DNA of 64,000 nucleotides from Gracilibacillus lacisalsi DSM 19029 (GTDB lineage: Bacteria; Bacillota; Bacilli; Bacillales; Amphibacillaceae). The translations under genes were made by a program, and so were the position numbers. Shown piece by piece: positions 24,680 through 34,812 of the stretch. Each line of letters begins with the position of its first letter. Position 1 is the stretch's first letter. The stretch lies in the NCBI RefSeq assembly GCF_000377765.1, contig NZ_KB898680.1, forward strand, positions 1-64,000, read 5' to 3'. The notes under the pieces were generated by a model. The model made no database searches and was not told the DNA's origin. It was given only the letters and a program-made list of their open reading frames with translations.

Positions 24680-25813
24680 ATGTATTCTGTCGAACTCAAA
24701 CAAGTCGATAAAAGTTATGACAAAGAGCAACTTGTTGTCAAAGATGTCAGCGTAACCATTGAACCTGGAGAATTTTTTGTACTTGTTGGACCTTCAGGAT
24801 GCGGAAAAAGTACACTGTTACGAATGATAGCGGGATTGGAAGACATAACTTCAGGTTCGCTATTAATTGATGGCAAAAAAGCAGATCATCTCCCACCCAG
24901 CAAACGTCAACTATCCATGGTTTTTCAAAATTATGCGCTCTATCCTCATATGACTGTTGAAGATAACATTACATTTGGTCTCGATGTTAAAAAAATGCGA
25001 AAAAAAGAAAAGAAAGAAAAGTGTTATGAAATTGCTGCCATGCTAGGTTTAACAGATTATTTAAAAAGAAAGCCTCGTCATTTATCAGGTGGCCAAAGAC
25101 AACGTGTTGCTTTAGCGAGAGCTATTATTACTAACTCCCCTATTTGTTTGATGGATGAGCCTTTATCTAATTTAGATGCTAAATTAAGAGCACATATGCG
25201 TTCAGAAATTCGTGAATTACAGAGAAAACTAGGGATTACCTTAATTTATGTTACACATGATCAGGTGGAAGCAATGACAATGGGAGATCGGATTATGGTA
25301 TTAAATGAAGGTGTGGTTCAACAAGTTGGAAAACCAATCGATGTTTACAATACACCTGCAAATCCATTTGTGGCAAAATTTATTGGTTCACCACCGATGA
25401 ATTTGACAACTGGATTAGTAGATAAAAATTCTTCTAAAATAACAATTAGTAAAGAAATTTCGATACCTGTTGATCGCTTAGTTGTAAATGACACAAACAG
25501 TGATCAAGTCCTTGTAGGTATTCGTCCCGAGAACATCAAGATCCAGGAAGAACCATCTAGCCTAGATCTGTCTTTTGCCGTAACAATCGATCATGTGGAA
25601 ATTTTAGGGACGGAAACTTTACTAAAATTTAAATGGAATGATGATTCTGTTTGGTATGCCAAGTGGTATGGCCAATGGGATATTCACGTTGGCCAGACAG
25701 TGAGATTGACACTGGATCCAGATTCGCTTTGTATCTATGATGGACAAACGGAAAAATTACTTCAAGGTCCCAAAAATATTCAACATCAGCATATTCGCGA
25801 GGGAATCATATGA
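24680..25813 (+). CDS. ugpC: ABC transporter ATPase, sn-glycerol-3-phosphate type
   Basis: A 377-aa CUT1-class ATPase (MalK/UgpC/MsmX family). Walker A GPSGCGKS (37-44), signature LSGGQRQR (135-142), Walker B ending CLMDEPLSNLDA (156-167) and a C-terminal OB-fold regulatory domain from about residue 235 are present. A TATAAT (24632-24637) is the best -10 upstream; no convincing -35 or Pho box was found. It overlaps ugpA by 4 bases (ATGA). Assignment to G3P rests mainly on the binding protein of the same operon. Confidence 0.88.
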   Translation: MYSVELKQVDKSYDKEQLVVKDVSVTIEPGEFFVLVGPSGCGKSTLLRMIAGLEDITSGSLLIDGKKADHLPPSKRQLSMVFQNYALYPHMTVEDNITFGLDVKKMRKKEKKEKCYEIAAMLGLTDYLKRKPRHLSGGQRQRVALARAIITNSPICLMDEPLSNLDAKLRAHMRSEIRELQRKLGITLIYVTHDQVEAMTMGDRIMVLNEGVVQQVGKPIDVYNTPANPFVAKFIGSPPMNLTTGLVDKNSSKITISKEISIPVDRLVVNDTNSDQVLVGIRPENIKIQEEPSSLDLSFAVTIDHVEILGTETLLKFKWNDDSVWYAKWYGQWDIHVGQTVRLTLDPDSLCIYDGQTEKLLQGPKNIQHQHIREGII

Positions 25814-26736
25814 AAAGCACAGCAGAAATACAAGAGAAGTCCATTAATAAGATAGATTTAAAGTGGCGATTTATACATTGGAGATCAGCAATCTTATATT
25901 TACTACCATCCATCATTCTTTTTAGTGTCTTTTTATTTTATCCACTTGGAAAAACCTTGTATTTAAGTTTCTTTTTAACGGATCAGCAAGGAAATGCAAA
26001 TGTTTTTGTCGGTTTAGAAAATTTTCAATATATTCTTCAGGCAGAAAGTTTCCATAAAAGTATTAAAGCAACTATTTTGTTTGTGCTGTACACGGTACCG
26101 ACTGGAGTGATTATTTCTTTATTCCTAGCTTTACTAGCAAACGAAAAGATTAGAGGTGTCGGCATTTTTCGAACCATTTACTCCTCGACAATGGGAATTT
26201 CCGTCGCTGCCTCTGCGGTAGTCTGGTTATTTATATTCCACCCAAGTATGGGGATTTTAAACCAGCTCATTACTTCCATAGGTGGCACTTCTATAGATTG
26301 GTTGCTACATCCAGATTGGGCATTAGTTTCCGTTTCTATCACAACGATTTGGATGAATATAGGATTCTCTTTTCTTATTTTATTAGGTGGCTTACAAAAT
26401 ATTGATGATCACCTTTATGAAAGCGCCAAAATTTCAGGCGCAAGCTATTTCTACCAACTGCGAAGAATTACGATTCCTATGCTATCACCTACTTTATTTT
26501 TTGTTATTACCGTTTCACTAATTAATGCGTTTCAAACGTTTGGACAAGTTGATATTCTCACACAAGGCGGTCCATCTGAATCTACTAATCTGATCGTTTA
26601 TTCTATCTATCGTGAAGCCTTTGTTAATTACCAGTTTGGAACAGCAAGTGCACAATCAATCTTCCTGTTTATATGTATTTTAATTGTAACGATTCTACAA
26701 TTTAAGTTTGGAGAAAGGAAGGTGCACTATCAATGA
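25810..26736 (+). CDS. ugpA: ABC transporter permease, glycerol-3-phosphate type
   Basis: A 308-aa inner-membrane subunit with six helices and the EAA loop ESAKISGASYFYQLRRITIP near residue 205 that docks on the ATPase. It overlaps ugpC and ugpE by four bases each, so the three are translationally coupled. The final lines contain the family phrase LTQGGPSESTNLIVYSIY. Confidence 0.88.
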   Translation: MKSTAEIQEKSINKIDLKWRFIHWRSAILYLLPSIILFSVFLFYPLGKTLYLSFFLTDQQGNANVFVGLENFQYILQAESFHKSIKATILFVLYTVPTGVIISLFLALLANEKIRGVGIFRTIYSSTMGISVAASAVVWLFIFHPSMGILNQLITSIGGTSIDWLLHPDWALVSVSITTIWMNIGFSFLILLGGLQNIDDHLYESAKISGASYFYQLRRITIPMLSPTLFFVITVSLINAFQTFGQVDILTQGGPSESTNLIVYSIYREAFVNYQFGTASAQSIFLFICILIVTILQFKFGERKVHYQ

Positions 26737-27545
26737 AAATACTTCGCCCTATCATTACATATCTATTGTTAATATTGACAGCTGTCATCGTCTTTTTTCC
26801 GGTAGTATATGCGTTCTTGATCAGCTTTATGAGTGGTGCGGAACTATTACAAGGAAAGTTCATACCGGAAAGCTTTCATCTAGAAAATTATCAGAAAGCT
26901 TTCGAACGATTACCACTAGCCCACTATTTATGGAATAGCTTTTTTATTTCAACTGTCGTGATGCTAGGACAATTACTCGTAAGTGCGTTAGCTGCTTATG
27001 CTTTTGTATTCATTCCTTTTAAAGGTAGACACATTGTCTTTTTTATCTTTATCTCAACGATGATGATTCCATGGGAAGCTACCATGATTCCAAACTTCCT
27101 CACGATTCAGCAACTAGACTGGATTAATAATTACCAAAGTTTAACGATACCTTTCTTTGCTATTGCGTTTGGAACGTTCCTTTTACGACAACATTTCCTA
27201 ACAATACCTAAAGAATTAAAAGAAGCTAGCGATATCGCCGGATTACGCTCTTTTAAATTTTTTTGGAAGGTTGTCATTCCATACTGTCGTACATCCTTTG
27301 TAACATTAGGAGCTTATGGATTCTTGACAACGTGGAATATGTATTTATGGCCGTTACTTGTGACGAACAATGATCAAGTAAGAACCGTTCAAATCGGTTT
27401 AAAGCAGTTGCAAACACAGGAAATGGCATCAGAATGGGGGGTGGTTATGGCAGGAGTCATTATCGTCATCATTCCGACATTAATCTTGTTGTTTTTAGGG
27501 CAAAAACAATTGCAAAAAGGCCTTGCCCAAGGTGCACTTAAATAA
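26733..27545 (+). CDS. ugpE: ABC transporter permease, glycerol-3-phosphate type
   Basis: A 270-aa second permease of the importer, with six helices and the EAA loop EASDIAGLRSFKFFWKVVIP around residue 165. It also carries MIPWEATMIPNF, conserved in UgpE proteins. It is coupled to ugpA by a 4-base overlap and followed 18 bases later by the binding protein. Confidence 0.88.
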   Translation: MKILRPIITYLLLILTAVIVFFPVVYAFLISFMSGAELLQGKFIPESFHLENYQKAFERLPLAHYLWNSFFISTVVMLGQLLVSALAAYAFVFIPFKGRHIVFFIFISTMMIPWEATMIPNFLTIQQLDWINNYQSLTIPFFAIAFGTFLLRQHFLTIPKELKEASDIAGLRSFKFFWKVVIPYCRTSFVTLGAYGFLTTWNMYLWPLLVTNNDQVRTVQIGLKQLQTQEMASEWGVVMAGVIIVIIPTLILLFLGQKQLQKGLAQGALK

Positions 27546-27563
27546 TAAGGGGGAATTATTCAA

Positions 27564-28967
27564 ATGAAAAAGCTATTACTATTGTTTTTAACAGTATGTT
27601 TACTAGTATTTATCTCGGCATGTTCTAATGATGCGGAGGGAGAGGAACCTGAAGAAGATACTTCCGGTGAAGAGCAACAAACTGATGATAGTAGTGAAAA
27701 TGAAGACACAAACGAAGAAGCAACTGATGAAAAGGTAGAAGCTGTTTTTTGGCATGCGATGTCCGGTGGTGGACAAGAGTCCATTGAAGCAATTGTCGAT
27801 AATTTCAACCAATCGCAAGACCAATATACGATAATCCCTGAATTTCAAGGCTCTTATGAAGAGGCATTAACCAAATTCCGCAGTGTTGGCGGAACAGAAG
27901 ATGCACCGGCAATCATCCAGACCTTTGAAGTCGGTACAAAATATATGATTGATAGTGGTTTTATTGAACCAGTTCAATCTTTCATTGATCAAGAAGGATA
28001 TGATATTAATCAATTAGAAGAAAACATATTGAACTATTACACTGTCGATGATCAACTATATTCGATGCCATTTAACTCCTCTACTCCAGTCATGTTATAT
28101 AATAAAGATGCATTTGAGGAAGCAGGTTTAGATCCCGAGAATCCGCCACAAACCTTTGAAGAAATCAAAGAAGCAGCTGAAAAACTGACAGTTAAAGACG
28201 GTGATAACACAGAAAGATACGGTTTCTCGATTTTAAATTATGGATGGTTTATTGAAGAATTAATTGCTACACAAGGCGGACTCTTTGTCAACAATGATAA
28301 TGGTCGTAGTGAGGAAGCAACGGAAGCCGTATTCAATGGTGAAGAAGGGTTACGAGTATTCCAGTTAATCGACGAAATGAACAAAGCTGGTACATACGGT
28401 AACTTTGGATCTAATTGGGATGATATCCGTGCAGCATTTCAAACTGAAAATACGGCTATGTATTTAGACTCTTCAGCTGGTGTTGCTGGCACAGTTGAAA
28501 ATGCACCGTTTGAAGTTGGCGTTGCTTATATTCCTTATTCAGAAGAAGCTGAACGTAATGGCGTTATTATCGGTGGTGCCTCCCTTTGGATGTCTAATGG
28601 CATTGAAGAAGAAAAACAACAAGCAGCTTGGGAGTTTATGAAATTCTTACAAACACCGGAAAGCCAAGCAAAATGGCATATTGATACAGGGTATTTTGCT
28701 ATTAACCCTGCTGCGTATGATGAAGAAATTGTACAAGAAAGATGGGAAGAGTTTCCTCAACTAAAAGTTACGGTTGATCAATTACAAGAAACAAAACCTT
28801 CTTATGCAACACAAGGTGCATTAATTTCCGTTTTCCCTGAAGCTAGACAACAAGTTGTTACCGCCATGGAAAATGTATTACAAGGCACTGATCCACAAGA
28901 AGCTTTAGATCAAGCAGCTGAGGAAACGAATCGTGTAATGGAACAAGCAAACCGTGCAAATGAATAA
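27564..28967 (+). CDS. ugpB: Glycerol-3-phosphate-binding lipoprotein
   Basis: A 467-aa extracellular solute-binding lipoprotein. The signal peptide ends in the lipobox ISAC with Cys20, followed by a long acidic Glu/Asp/Ser linker (about 21-57). The mature domain shares distinctive phrases with E. coli UgpB: FWHAMSGGG, FEVGTKYM, PFNSSTPVMLYNKDAF, GLDPENPP and IIGGASLW. These support glycerol-3-phosphate or its diesters over sugars as ligand. It is the last gene of ugpCAEB and is followed by a strong terminator. Lysine- and arginine-poor composition with very acidic content fits secreted proteins of salt-loving bacteria. Confidence 0.92.
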   Translation: MKKLLLLFLTVCLLVFISACSNDAEGEEPEEDTSGEEQQTDDSSENEDTNEEATDEKVEAVFWHAMSGGGQESIEAIVDNFNQSQDQYTIIPEFQGSYEEALTKFRSVGGTEDAPAIIQTFEVGTKYMIDSGFIEPVQSFIDQEGYDINQLEENILNYYTVDDQLYSMPFNSSTPVMLYNKDAFEEAGLDPENPPQTFEEIKEAAEKLTVKDGDNTERYGFSILNYGWFIEELIATQGGLFVNNDNGRSEEATEAVFNGEEGLRVFQLIDEMNKAGTYGNFGSNWDDIRAAFQTENTAMYLDSSAGVAGTVENAPFEVGVAYIPYSEEAERNGVIIGGASLWMSNGIEEEKQQAAWEFMKFLQTPESQAKWHIDTGYFAINPAAYDEEIVQERWEEFPQLKVTVDQLQETKPSYATQGALISVFPEARQQVVTAMENVLQGTDPQEALDQAAEETNRVMEQANRANE

Positions 28968-28994
28968 GTTAAAAACTAATGGTGCTTAATTAGT

Positions 28995-29024
28995 AAAAAC
29001 CCGGTTCATTTGAACCGGGTTTTT
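28995..29024. terminator. Bidirectional terminator after ugpB
   Basis: AAAACCCGGTTCA and TGAACCGGGTTTT with a two-base loop; it also serves the convergent aldo/keto reductase. Confidence 0.93.
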
Positions 29025-29047
29025 ACTGCTTCCATTTTATATTTACC

Positions 29048-29977
29048 TTAACGATAGACCTGATCTATTTTGTTATACTCGTCATCTGTTAACTGAACAT
29101 CTAATGTTTTCAAATTAACGGAAACTTGACTTGGTCGTTTTGCACCTGGAATAATCGCATCAATGACTGGATTTTTTAAATACCAAGCTAGTACGACATG
29201 AGCAGTTTCTGCCCCTTTGACTGCTGCGATTTGTTTTACTTCTTCCAAACGATCTAATTCTCGTTCAAAACGCTCACCTTTAAAGTGTTCCATATTTTGA
29301 CGTAAATCTTGGAACTGATCACCTTTTTTATATTTACCTGCTAATAGACCGGCAGCGAGTGGAAAATAAGGCACAAATGAGATACCATGCTCCTTCAAAT
29401 AAGGGAAAAGTTCTTCTTCTGCCTGACGGTTGATTAAGTTATATTCCCCTTGAAAAACATCAACATATCCATCTTTATTAGCTTCTTTTAGTTGTTCAAG
29501 TGAAAAATTCGATACACCGATTGATCTTATTTTTCCTTGCTCTTTTAATTCAAATAACGCTCCAATCGCTTCATCTTTAGGTGTTTCCTCATCAGGAAAA
29601 TGAATATAAAACAAATCAATATAATCTGTCTGTAACCGGTTTAGACTCTCTTCTACCGTCTGCTTTAGAAAAGCTGGTGAATTGTCCGTAACCATGTCAT
29701 TTCCTTTTGGACGGTGAGCACCTTTTGTGGCAATGATCATTTCATTTCTTTTACCAGTTTCAGTTAATACTTCACCAATCAATTCTTCAGACCTTCCCGG
29801 CCCATAAATATAGGCGGTATCTAAAAAGTTAATCCCTTCATTCATTGCTGTACGAATTAACTCTTTTCCTGTTTCTTCATTTAAATCAGGATACAAATTA
29901 TGACCACCAACTGCATTAGTTCCTAGACCGATTGGATTGATATATAAATCTGTGTTACCCAATTGAATATTCGCCAT
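29048..29977 (-). CDS. Aldo/keto reductase
   Basis: A 309-aa NADPH-dependent (beta/alpha)8 oxidoreductase. The catalytic tetrad is complete: Asp53, Tyr58, Lys85 and His126. The cofactor end shows [13 protein letters not shown] 29977 is preferred (GGAGGG 6 bases upstream) over the adjacent ATG 29980. It follows the D-2-hydroxyacid dehydrogenase by 16 bases, so the two may act on related hydroxy-carbonyl metabolites. Substrate is unknown. Confidence 0.88.
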   Translation of the reverse strand: MANIQLGNTDLYINPIGLGTNAVGGHNLYPDLNEETGKELIRTAMNEGINFLDTAYIYGPGRSEELIGEVLTETGKRNEMIIATKGAHRPKGNDMVTDNSPAFLKQTVEESLNRLQTDYIDLFYIHFPDEETPKDEAIGALFELKEQGKIRSIGVSNFSLEQLKEANKDGYVDVFQGEYNLINRQAEEELFPYLKEHGISFVPYFPLAAGLLAGKYKKGDQFQDLRQNMEHFKGERFERELDRLEEVKQIAAVKGAETAHVVLAWYLKNPVIDAIIPGAKRPSQVSVNLKTLDVQLTDDEYNKIDQVYR

Positions 29978-29993
29978 CATAATCCCTCCGTTA

Positions 29994-30962
29994 TTATTGT
30001 AATTCTTTAATGACGGCCTCCGGTTGTTTACCACTTAAACCTTGTAACATATTTTTAGCCGCGAATAATTTCATTTCTTCTCGTGTCTCTGCGGTTGCAG
30101 ATCCTATGTGCGGTAAAGTAACGACATTATCCATTTTCAATAGTGGATTATCTGGTTCTATAGGTTCTTGTTCAAACACATCCAGCCCTGCTCCAGCAAT
30201 TTTCTTTCCTTCTAAAGCTTTAATCATCGCTGCTTCATCGACAACTTTACCTCGCGATGCATTAATAAAAAAGCAAGAGGTTTTCATTTTTTTAAATGCA
30301 TCTGCATTAATTAAATGCAATGTTTCTTTTGTTAATGGAGTCATCAGTAATATAAAATCAGATTCTTGCAACAAAGGATCAAGCTCCTGATATACTACCC
30401 CTAACTCGTTTTCCACTGTTTCTTTACGAGATCGGTTATAGTATGTAACCTCCATTTCAAAGCCTAGTTTTGCTCTTCTAGCCACTTTCTCTCCGATTCT
30501 GCCCATCCCTATAATTCCTAGTTGTTTATGATGGACATTGTGACCAAATAATGGGGCGTCAACTGCTTTATCCCATTTACCTTGCTTGACATATTGATCT
30601 AACTCGGTAATTCTTCTTGCGCTGCTAAGAATTAACCCGAAAATAAGGTCTGCCACTGTTTCATCTAATACATATGGTGTGTGTGTCGCTATGACTTCTG
30701 AACGTTTTAATGCATCGACATCAAAATTGTCATAACCAACAGAAATATTACTCACTACTTCCAGTTGACCTGCTTGTTCTAGTAATTCATTATCAATGCG
30801 GTCTTTCGCTGTTATCAATCCATGAAAGTTGCCAATTGTATTTAATAGTTCTTCTCTAGGCATTTGTTCTGGACTATCCCATGTTGTTAATTCAACATGT
30901 TCTTGCAGATAATTTTTTACTGTCTCGGGAATTGGTTCGGTGACTAATACTCTTTTTCGCAT
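29994..30962 (-). CDS. D-2-hydroxyacid dehydrogenase (glyoxylate/hydroxypyruvate reductase type)
   Basis: A 322-aa NAD(P)-dependent enzyme. The nucleotide motif GMGRIG is at 152-157 and the catalytic residues are Arg237 (NASRGK), Glu266 (DVFEQEP) and His285 (LPHIGSAT). Residues YNRSRK after the second beta strand suggest NADP preference. It is the first gene of a two-gene unit with the aldo/keto reductase. Glyoxylate, hydroxypyruvate or 2-ketogluconate are all plausible substrates. Confidence 0.88.
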   Translation of the reverse strand: MRKRVLVTEPIPETVKNYLQEHVELTTWDSPEQMPREELLNTIGNFHGLITAKDRIDNELLEQAGQLEVVSNISVGYDNFDVDALKRSEVIATHTPYVLDETVADLIFGLILSSARRITELDQYVKQGKWDKAVDAPLFGHNVHHKQLGIIGMGRIGEKVARRAKLGFEMEVTYYNRSRKETVENELGVVYQELDPLLQESDFILLMTPLTKETLHLINADAFKKMKTSCFFINASRGKVVDEAAMIKALEGKKIAGAGLDVFEQEPIEPDNPLLKMDNVVTLPHIGSATAETREEMKLFAAKNMLQGLSGKQPEAVIKELQ

Positions 30963-31034
30963 ATGTACCTCCTAAATTTACCAAGTTAATCTTATAATAT
31001 CACGAACTGTTTGAATAATCGAAAAATGCGCATA

Positions 31035-31615
31035 TAAGAAAAACCGGGAAGAAGCCCACCCGGTCCTTTTCATTGACCAAAATAATATATCTACGATAGT
31101 ATAAAGTAGTTATTTTGAGATGGATATTGGGCGTAACAACCGCTACGGCTTGCCCACTTCGCTTTCCGTGGGGCGTGTCTTCAGCTAACTTTTGTAAAGA
31201 AGATCGCTTTACAAAAGTGGATCTTCAGATCACGCTGATCCCACAGGAGTCGAAGTGGGCGCCTGCGCTAAATAACGTTCTACATTTTTTTACGTACGGA
31301 CATTTTATTTTACATTGTATAAAACCTCAAAAAGTTAGCTGTCACTTAAGTTGTAGAGCTGCTTTATAGCGAGGGGCGCCCGCTTCAACTCCTGTGGGAA
31401 CTGTTTTACCTGAAGATCCACTTTTTCAAGCGGTTATTGCTTGGAAAAGTTAGCTGAAGGTCAAACCCCATGGAAAGGGAAGCTGGCAGCCGGAGCGATG
31501 CTTTCCGTCTACATAACATTTCAAAATGACCACCTATGATACAAAAAAATACTATCATGTCGCGGTTTATATGCTTTCCTATCTGATAAGAAAAACCGGC
31601 AAACTCTGCCGGTCC
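31035..31615. repeat. Paired, opposed R2 repeats (copies D and E) with flanking hairpins
   Basis: The gene-free stretch 31010-31956 starts with two R2 units in opposite orientation: 31130-31290 (GTGGATCTTCAG) and 31370-31530 (CTGAAGATCCAC). Copy D has an internal CTTTTGTAAAG/CTTTACAAAAG stem and an outer CCCACTTCG/CGAAGTGGG stem. Both ends carry short ACCGG-arm hairpins preceded by ATAAGAAAA (31043 and 31590). No convincing gene lies within. Confidence 0.75.
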
Positions 31616-31675
31616 TCCCTGTCACACTTTCAAATTAGATATAAACTGTGAAAGTTTTTTGCTAACATTTATTGA

Positions 31676-31856
31676 GCGGACATTGAGTACGTTATTTGAC
31701 TAAAAATCACCCTTTTATCGATGTTAGCGGACATTGAATCCCTTATTTGGTTCATTTTGGCTTAAATGAGCACTATTTTCGATGAATAGCGGAATAGATG
31801 TCCGCGACCACGCTAAAAACAGCACTTTTGTTATAAATAACGGAACAAATGTCCGC
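31676..31856. repeat. Four 20-bp GCGGACA units, two in each orientation (family R4)
   Basis: Units GCGGACATTGAGTACGTTAT (31676-31695) and a near copy (31727-31746) face two inverted units (31786-31805 and 31837-31856, ending ATGTCCGC). The spacing is about 50 bases. The function is unknown; the rest of the stretch to 31956 shows no gene. Confidence 0.7.
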
Positions 31857-31956
31857 ACTCAGCTAAATTTCACCCGGTGATCACTATACTTCACACTTGA
31901 GTATTTGGTGTAAACTATTCTTGAAGTATGCATGGTGCTTATCTATGTATACCCCT

Positions 31957-32766
31957 TTAGCCTTCCGCACGCATTTTCATGATGACACCTGCTGTTTCTT
32001 CAATTGACTTATCCGAAACGTTAATGACAGGACAATCGAGTTTTTTCATCAACTCATTAGCAGTTTTTAATTCTCGCTTAATTTGATCCATGGAAGCATA
32101 CTTAGACTCTGCAGGTAATCCTAACGTTTTTAGTCTTTCGGATCTAATTTTTAATAAGTGACCTGGATCAATGGTCAGCCCGACAATCATGCGATCAGCT
32201 GGTTGAAATAACTCTTCCGGAGCTTCCATATCTGGTAAAATAGGAAGGTTAGCTGTTTTAATTCCTTTATGTGCTAGAAATATGCTTAATGGTGTTTTAG
32301 AAGTTCTTGAAACTCCAATTAATACTACATCAGCTAGTAATAAACCTTTTACATCTTTTCCATCATCATATTTGACTGCGAATTCTACTGCTTCTATTCT
32401 TTTAAAATACTCTTCATCTAACACTTGGCGCTGACCAGGTTCTGGTTTCGGATTACCATTGAATGTGTCAATATACGCTTGCATCATAGGACCCATTACA
32501 TCTACTGCTCGTATATCATAACGAATAGCATCTTGTTGCATTTTAGCTCTCAACTCAGGTTGAACAAGTGTATATGCAATAAAACTATCGTTTGACCTTA
32601 CTTCTTGAACAATTGCTTCAATTTCTTCTTCTGTTTGGATGTGACTATATCTTTTTACTTGCACATCTCTACTAGTAAATTGTCTAACTGTTGCTCTTAC
32701 AACCGCTTCTGCAGTTTCTCCAACTGCATCAGAACACACAAAAATAAACGACTGATTATCTTGCAT
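31957..32766 (-). CDS. yqfL: Pyruvate,phosphate dikinase regulatory kinase/phosphorylase family (YqfL)
   Basis: A 269-aa DUF299 protein. The N-terminal VCSDAVGETAE and the P-loop-like GVSRTSKTPLS (151-161) define the family, whose members phosphorylate and dephosphorylate PPDK or PEP synthase. It lies one base after ccpN; the pair is conserved in Bacillus, where YqfL modulates CcpN activity. No PPDK gene is in the window, so in this organism too the partner may be CcpN. Confidence 0.92.
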   Translation of the reverse strand: MQDNQSFIFVCSDAVGETAEAVVRATVRQFTSRDVQVKRYSHIQTEEEIEAIVQEVRSNDSFIAYTLVQPELRAKMQQDAIRYDIRAVDVMGPMMQAYIDTFNGNPKPEPGQRQVLDEEYFKRIEAVEFAVKYDDGKDVKGLLLADVVLIGVSRTSKTPLSIFLAHKGIKTANLPILPDMEAPEELFQPADRMIVGLTIDPGHLLKIRSERLKTLGLPAESKYASMDQIKRELKTANELMKKLDCPVINVSDKSIEETAGVIMKMRAEG

Positions 32767-32767
32767 T

Positions 32768-33418
32768 TTAAGACTCCCCTTTATGCTGTACTTCAGATCC
32801 CATGTTAACTAATGCTTTTACAATATTTGTTTTGGTTATTCGACCAATCACTTTATAAACTCGGCTGTTGTCAGTGTGTTTCACAACTGGTAAACTATCT
32901 ACTTCGTAATACACCATCATTTTCGCTGCTTCGTAAACACTTTGATCAGGGGAAATCGTGTAGACTTTTGGTTGCCTTGTCATGACTAATTGCACTGGCA
33001 TCGACGCCGCTTTAGGATTTCCTAAAGTAACCTTTAGTAGATCTTTACGAGATACAATTCCCTCTAATTGGTTATTATCATCTACAACGATTAATGTTCC
33101 AACATCCTCTAAAAAAAGTGATATAACAGCATCATTCACTGTTGTCGTACCCTTTACAGTAACAGCAACTCCTTGAATATCTTTGACAAGCGTTTGTTTC
33201 CAAATATCATGTTGATTCGTCTGATTTACATTCTTAGATAAAAAGTAACCTACTTTCGGTTTGGCTTCGATATGCCCTGTCATTACTAACACCGCTAAAT
33301 CAGAACGAAGTGTGCCCTTGCTTACACCAAGCATTTCTGCAATTTGTTCTGCAGTAATAGGTTCATGCTTTGTTAAAATATTCATAATTTCTTTTTGTCT
33401 TTTAGTAAAATCGATCAT
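32768..33418 (-). CDS. ccpN: CcpN-type repressor of gluconeogenic genes
   Basis: A 216-aa DNA-binding protein. The N-terminal winged helix has ITAEQIAEMLGVSKGTLRSDL (about 20-40), followed by two CBS domains (about 75-135 and 140-205) that bind adenine nucleotides. GGGAGG precedes ATG 33418. In B. subtilis CcpN represses gapB and pckA under glycolytic conditions. It is the first gene of ccpN-yqfL. Confidence 0.93.
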   Translation of the reverse strand: MIDFTKRQKEIMNILTKHEPITAEQIAEMLGVSKGTLRSDLAVLVMTGHIEAKPKVGYFLSKNVNQTNQHDIWKQTLVKDIQGVAVTVKGTTTVNDAVISLFLEDVGTLIVVDDNNQLEGIVSRKDLLKVTLGNPKAASMPVQLVMTRQPKVYTISPDQSVYEAAKMMVYYEVDSLPVVKHTDNSRVYKVIGRITKTNIVKALVNMGSEVQHKGES

Positions 33419-33529
33419 AATCTTCCTCCCAGATTTCAAACCAAAACAAACGCAATGATTATAGGACCATCATAACATAATTTCAAAAGGGAAATGGGAA
33501 AGTACATAATAATATCAGATTAATTATAT

Positions 33530-33700
33530 TTGAACTACCCCCACTTAACCTCCTTTCAGGATGTTTGAAGTGGGGGATTCTTGGGAACAGAGCGTACTTA
33601 TTAGTTTATTTCTTCCCTAACAGTGGTTTCTCTTCTTTACCAAGCTATCCCCGTAGTCCCTACGGTTTTATTGGTTGTTTAAGCCGAAGCTACCATTCGT
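33530..33700 (-). ncRNA. Probable omega RNA (reRNA) of the TnpB element
   Basis: In IS200/IS605 elements the tnpB 3' end and right end encode the guide RNA. Here the region contains the hairpin CCGTAGGGACTACGG and the terminal CCCCCACTT stem, ending TAGTTCAA. The guide would be the first flanking bases read leftward from 33529. This is inferred from family architecture; no expression evidence exists. Confidence 0.6.
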
Positions 33701-34812
33701 AATCCTTCGGCTAGAATATTTTTGCTCGCATTGACATCTCGATCGTGGTGAGTATGGCAAACTGGACAAGTCCATTCCCTTATCTCAAGCGACTTCTTGC
33801 CATCGTGATATCCACAAGCAGAACATATTTGACTTGATGGAAACCATTTACTTATTTTCACGATCGTTTTGCCGTACCATTCTGCTTTGTATGTTAGTTT
33901 GGATACAAAGCTCGACCATGATACGTCAGCGATAGATTTTGCTAGTTTATGGTTGCGCAACATTCCTTTCGTGTTCAAGTCTTCGATACAGATTACATCG
34001 TGGTTTTGGATGAGGTCTGTACTTAACTTGCTCAGAAAGTCCGCACGTTGATTCATTACTTTTTCATACAATCTCGCAACTTTACGTTTTTGTTTTTGAT
34101 AGTTTTTGGCATCGAGTAAGTCGATCCCATTGTTTTTCGCATGTTGGGCACGTCTGGACAGTTTTTTTTGTTCTCGTTTTAATTTCTTTTCCATTTTAGT
34201 GGTGAAACGATGATTATCCACCTTTTGTCCATCCGAAAGAATCGCAAAGTCTGTCATACCTAAGTCGATGCCGATAGCTGATTCTGTTTTTTCTAATGGT
34301 TGGACATCTGTTTCTGCAAGAATAGAGATGAAATATTTTCCGCTTGGATTACGTCTGATGGTGGCATTTAGGATCCGGCCTTCGACTTCTCGACTTTTGG
34401 CAAAGCGAACGAGCCCGAGTTTCGGTAGTTTAATTTGGTTCCCTTCCATGGAGATATTTCCGTTTGTTTGCTTCGTTGTGTAGGATTGAACAGGATGCTT
34501 TTTGGACTTGAATCGTGGGGCTTTGTTCTGCTGTTTAAAGAATCTGGAGAAGGCATCGGAGAGGTTTTTTAGGGAGGATTGGATCGCAATGCTGTCTACT
34601 TCTTTTAACCAGCTCAATTCTTCTTTTAAATGAGGTAGTTGAGCAGAACAAGCGTTATACGTCAGTCCTTTCCCTGTTTCTTGGTATGTATCGTTCCATT
34701 TTGCTAGAAAATGATTGAAGACAAAACGAGAACAGCCAATGGTTTTCGCATTTTGTCTTTCCTGTTCTTTCATTGGGTAGATGCGAAATTTGTAGGCTTT
34801 GTTAACAAGCAA
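33679..34812 (-). CDS. tnpB: TnpB, RNA-guided RuvC nuclease of IS605-type transposon
   Basis: A 377-aa protein starting at TTG 34812 after GAGGTG; the upstream extension of the frame lacks homology. The three RuvC acidic residues are intact: Asp183 (GIDLGMTDF), Glu277 (CIEDLN) and Asp359 (HDRDVNAS). The zinc ribbon Cys330/Cys333/Cys349/Cys352 is complete. The N-terminal motif NKAYKFRIYP and helical domain match full-length TnpB. Nothing suggests inactivation, so the nuclease could be functional even though the element lacks its own transposase. Confidence 0.95.
   Translation of the reverse strand: MLVNKAYKFRIYPMKEQERQNAKTIGCSRFVFNHFLAKWNDTYQETGKGLTYNACSAQLPHLKEELSWLKEVDSIAIQSSLKNLSDAFSRFFKQQNKAPRFKSKKHPVQSYTTKQTNGNISMEGNQIKLPKLGLVRFAKSREVEGRILNATIRRNPSGKYFISILAETDVQPLEKTESAIGIDLGMTDFAILSDGQKVDNHRFTTKMEKKLKREQKKLSRRAQHAKNNGIDLLDAKNYQKQKRKVARLYEKVMNQRADFLSKLSTDLIQNHDVICIEDLNTKGMLRNHKLAKSIADVSWSSFVSKLTYKAEWYGKTIVKISKWFPSSQICSACGYHDGKKSLEIREWTCPVCHTHHDRDVNASKNILAEGLRMVASA

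Noticed and set aside
31115-31369. 84-aa plus-strand frame
   Set aside because: Within R2 copy D; composition follows the repeat, not a protein.
31676-31856. Possible CRISPR array
   Set aside because: Only four units in alternating orientation and unequal similarity, no cas genes; arrays have direct repeats.
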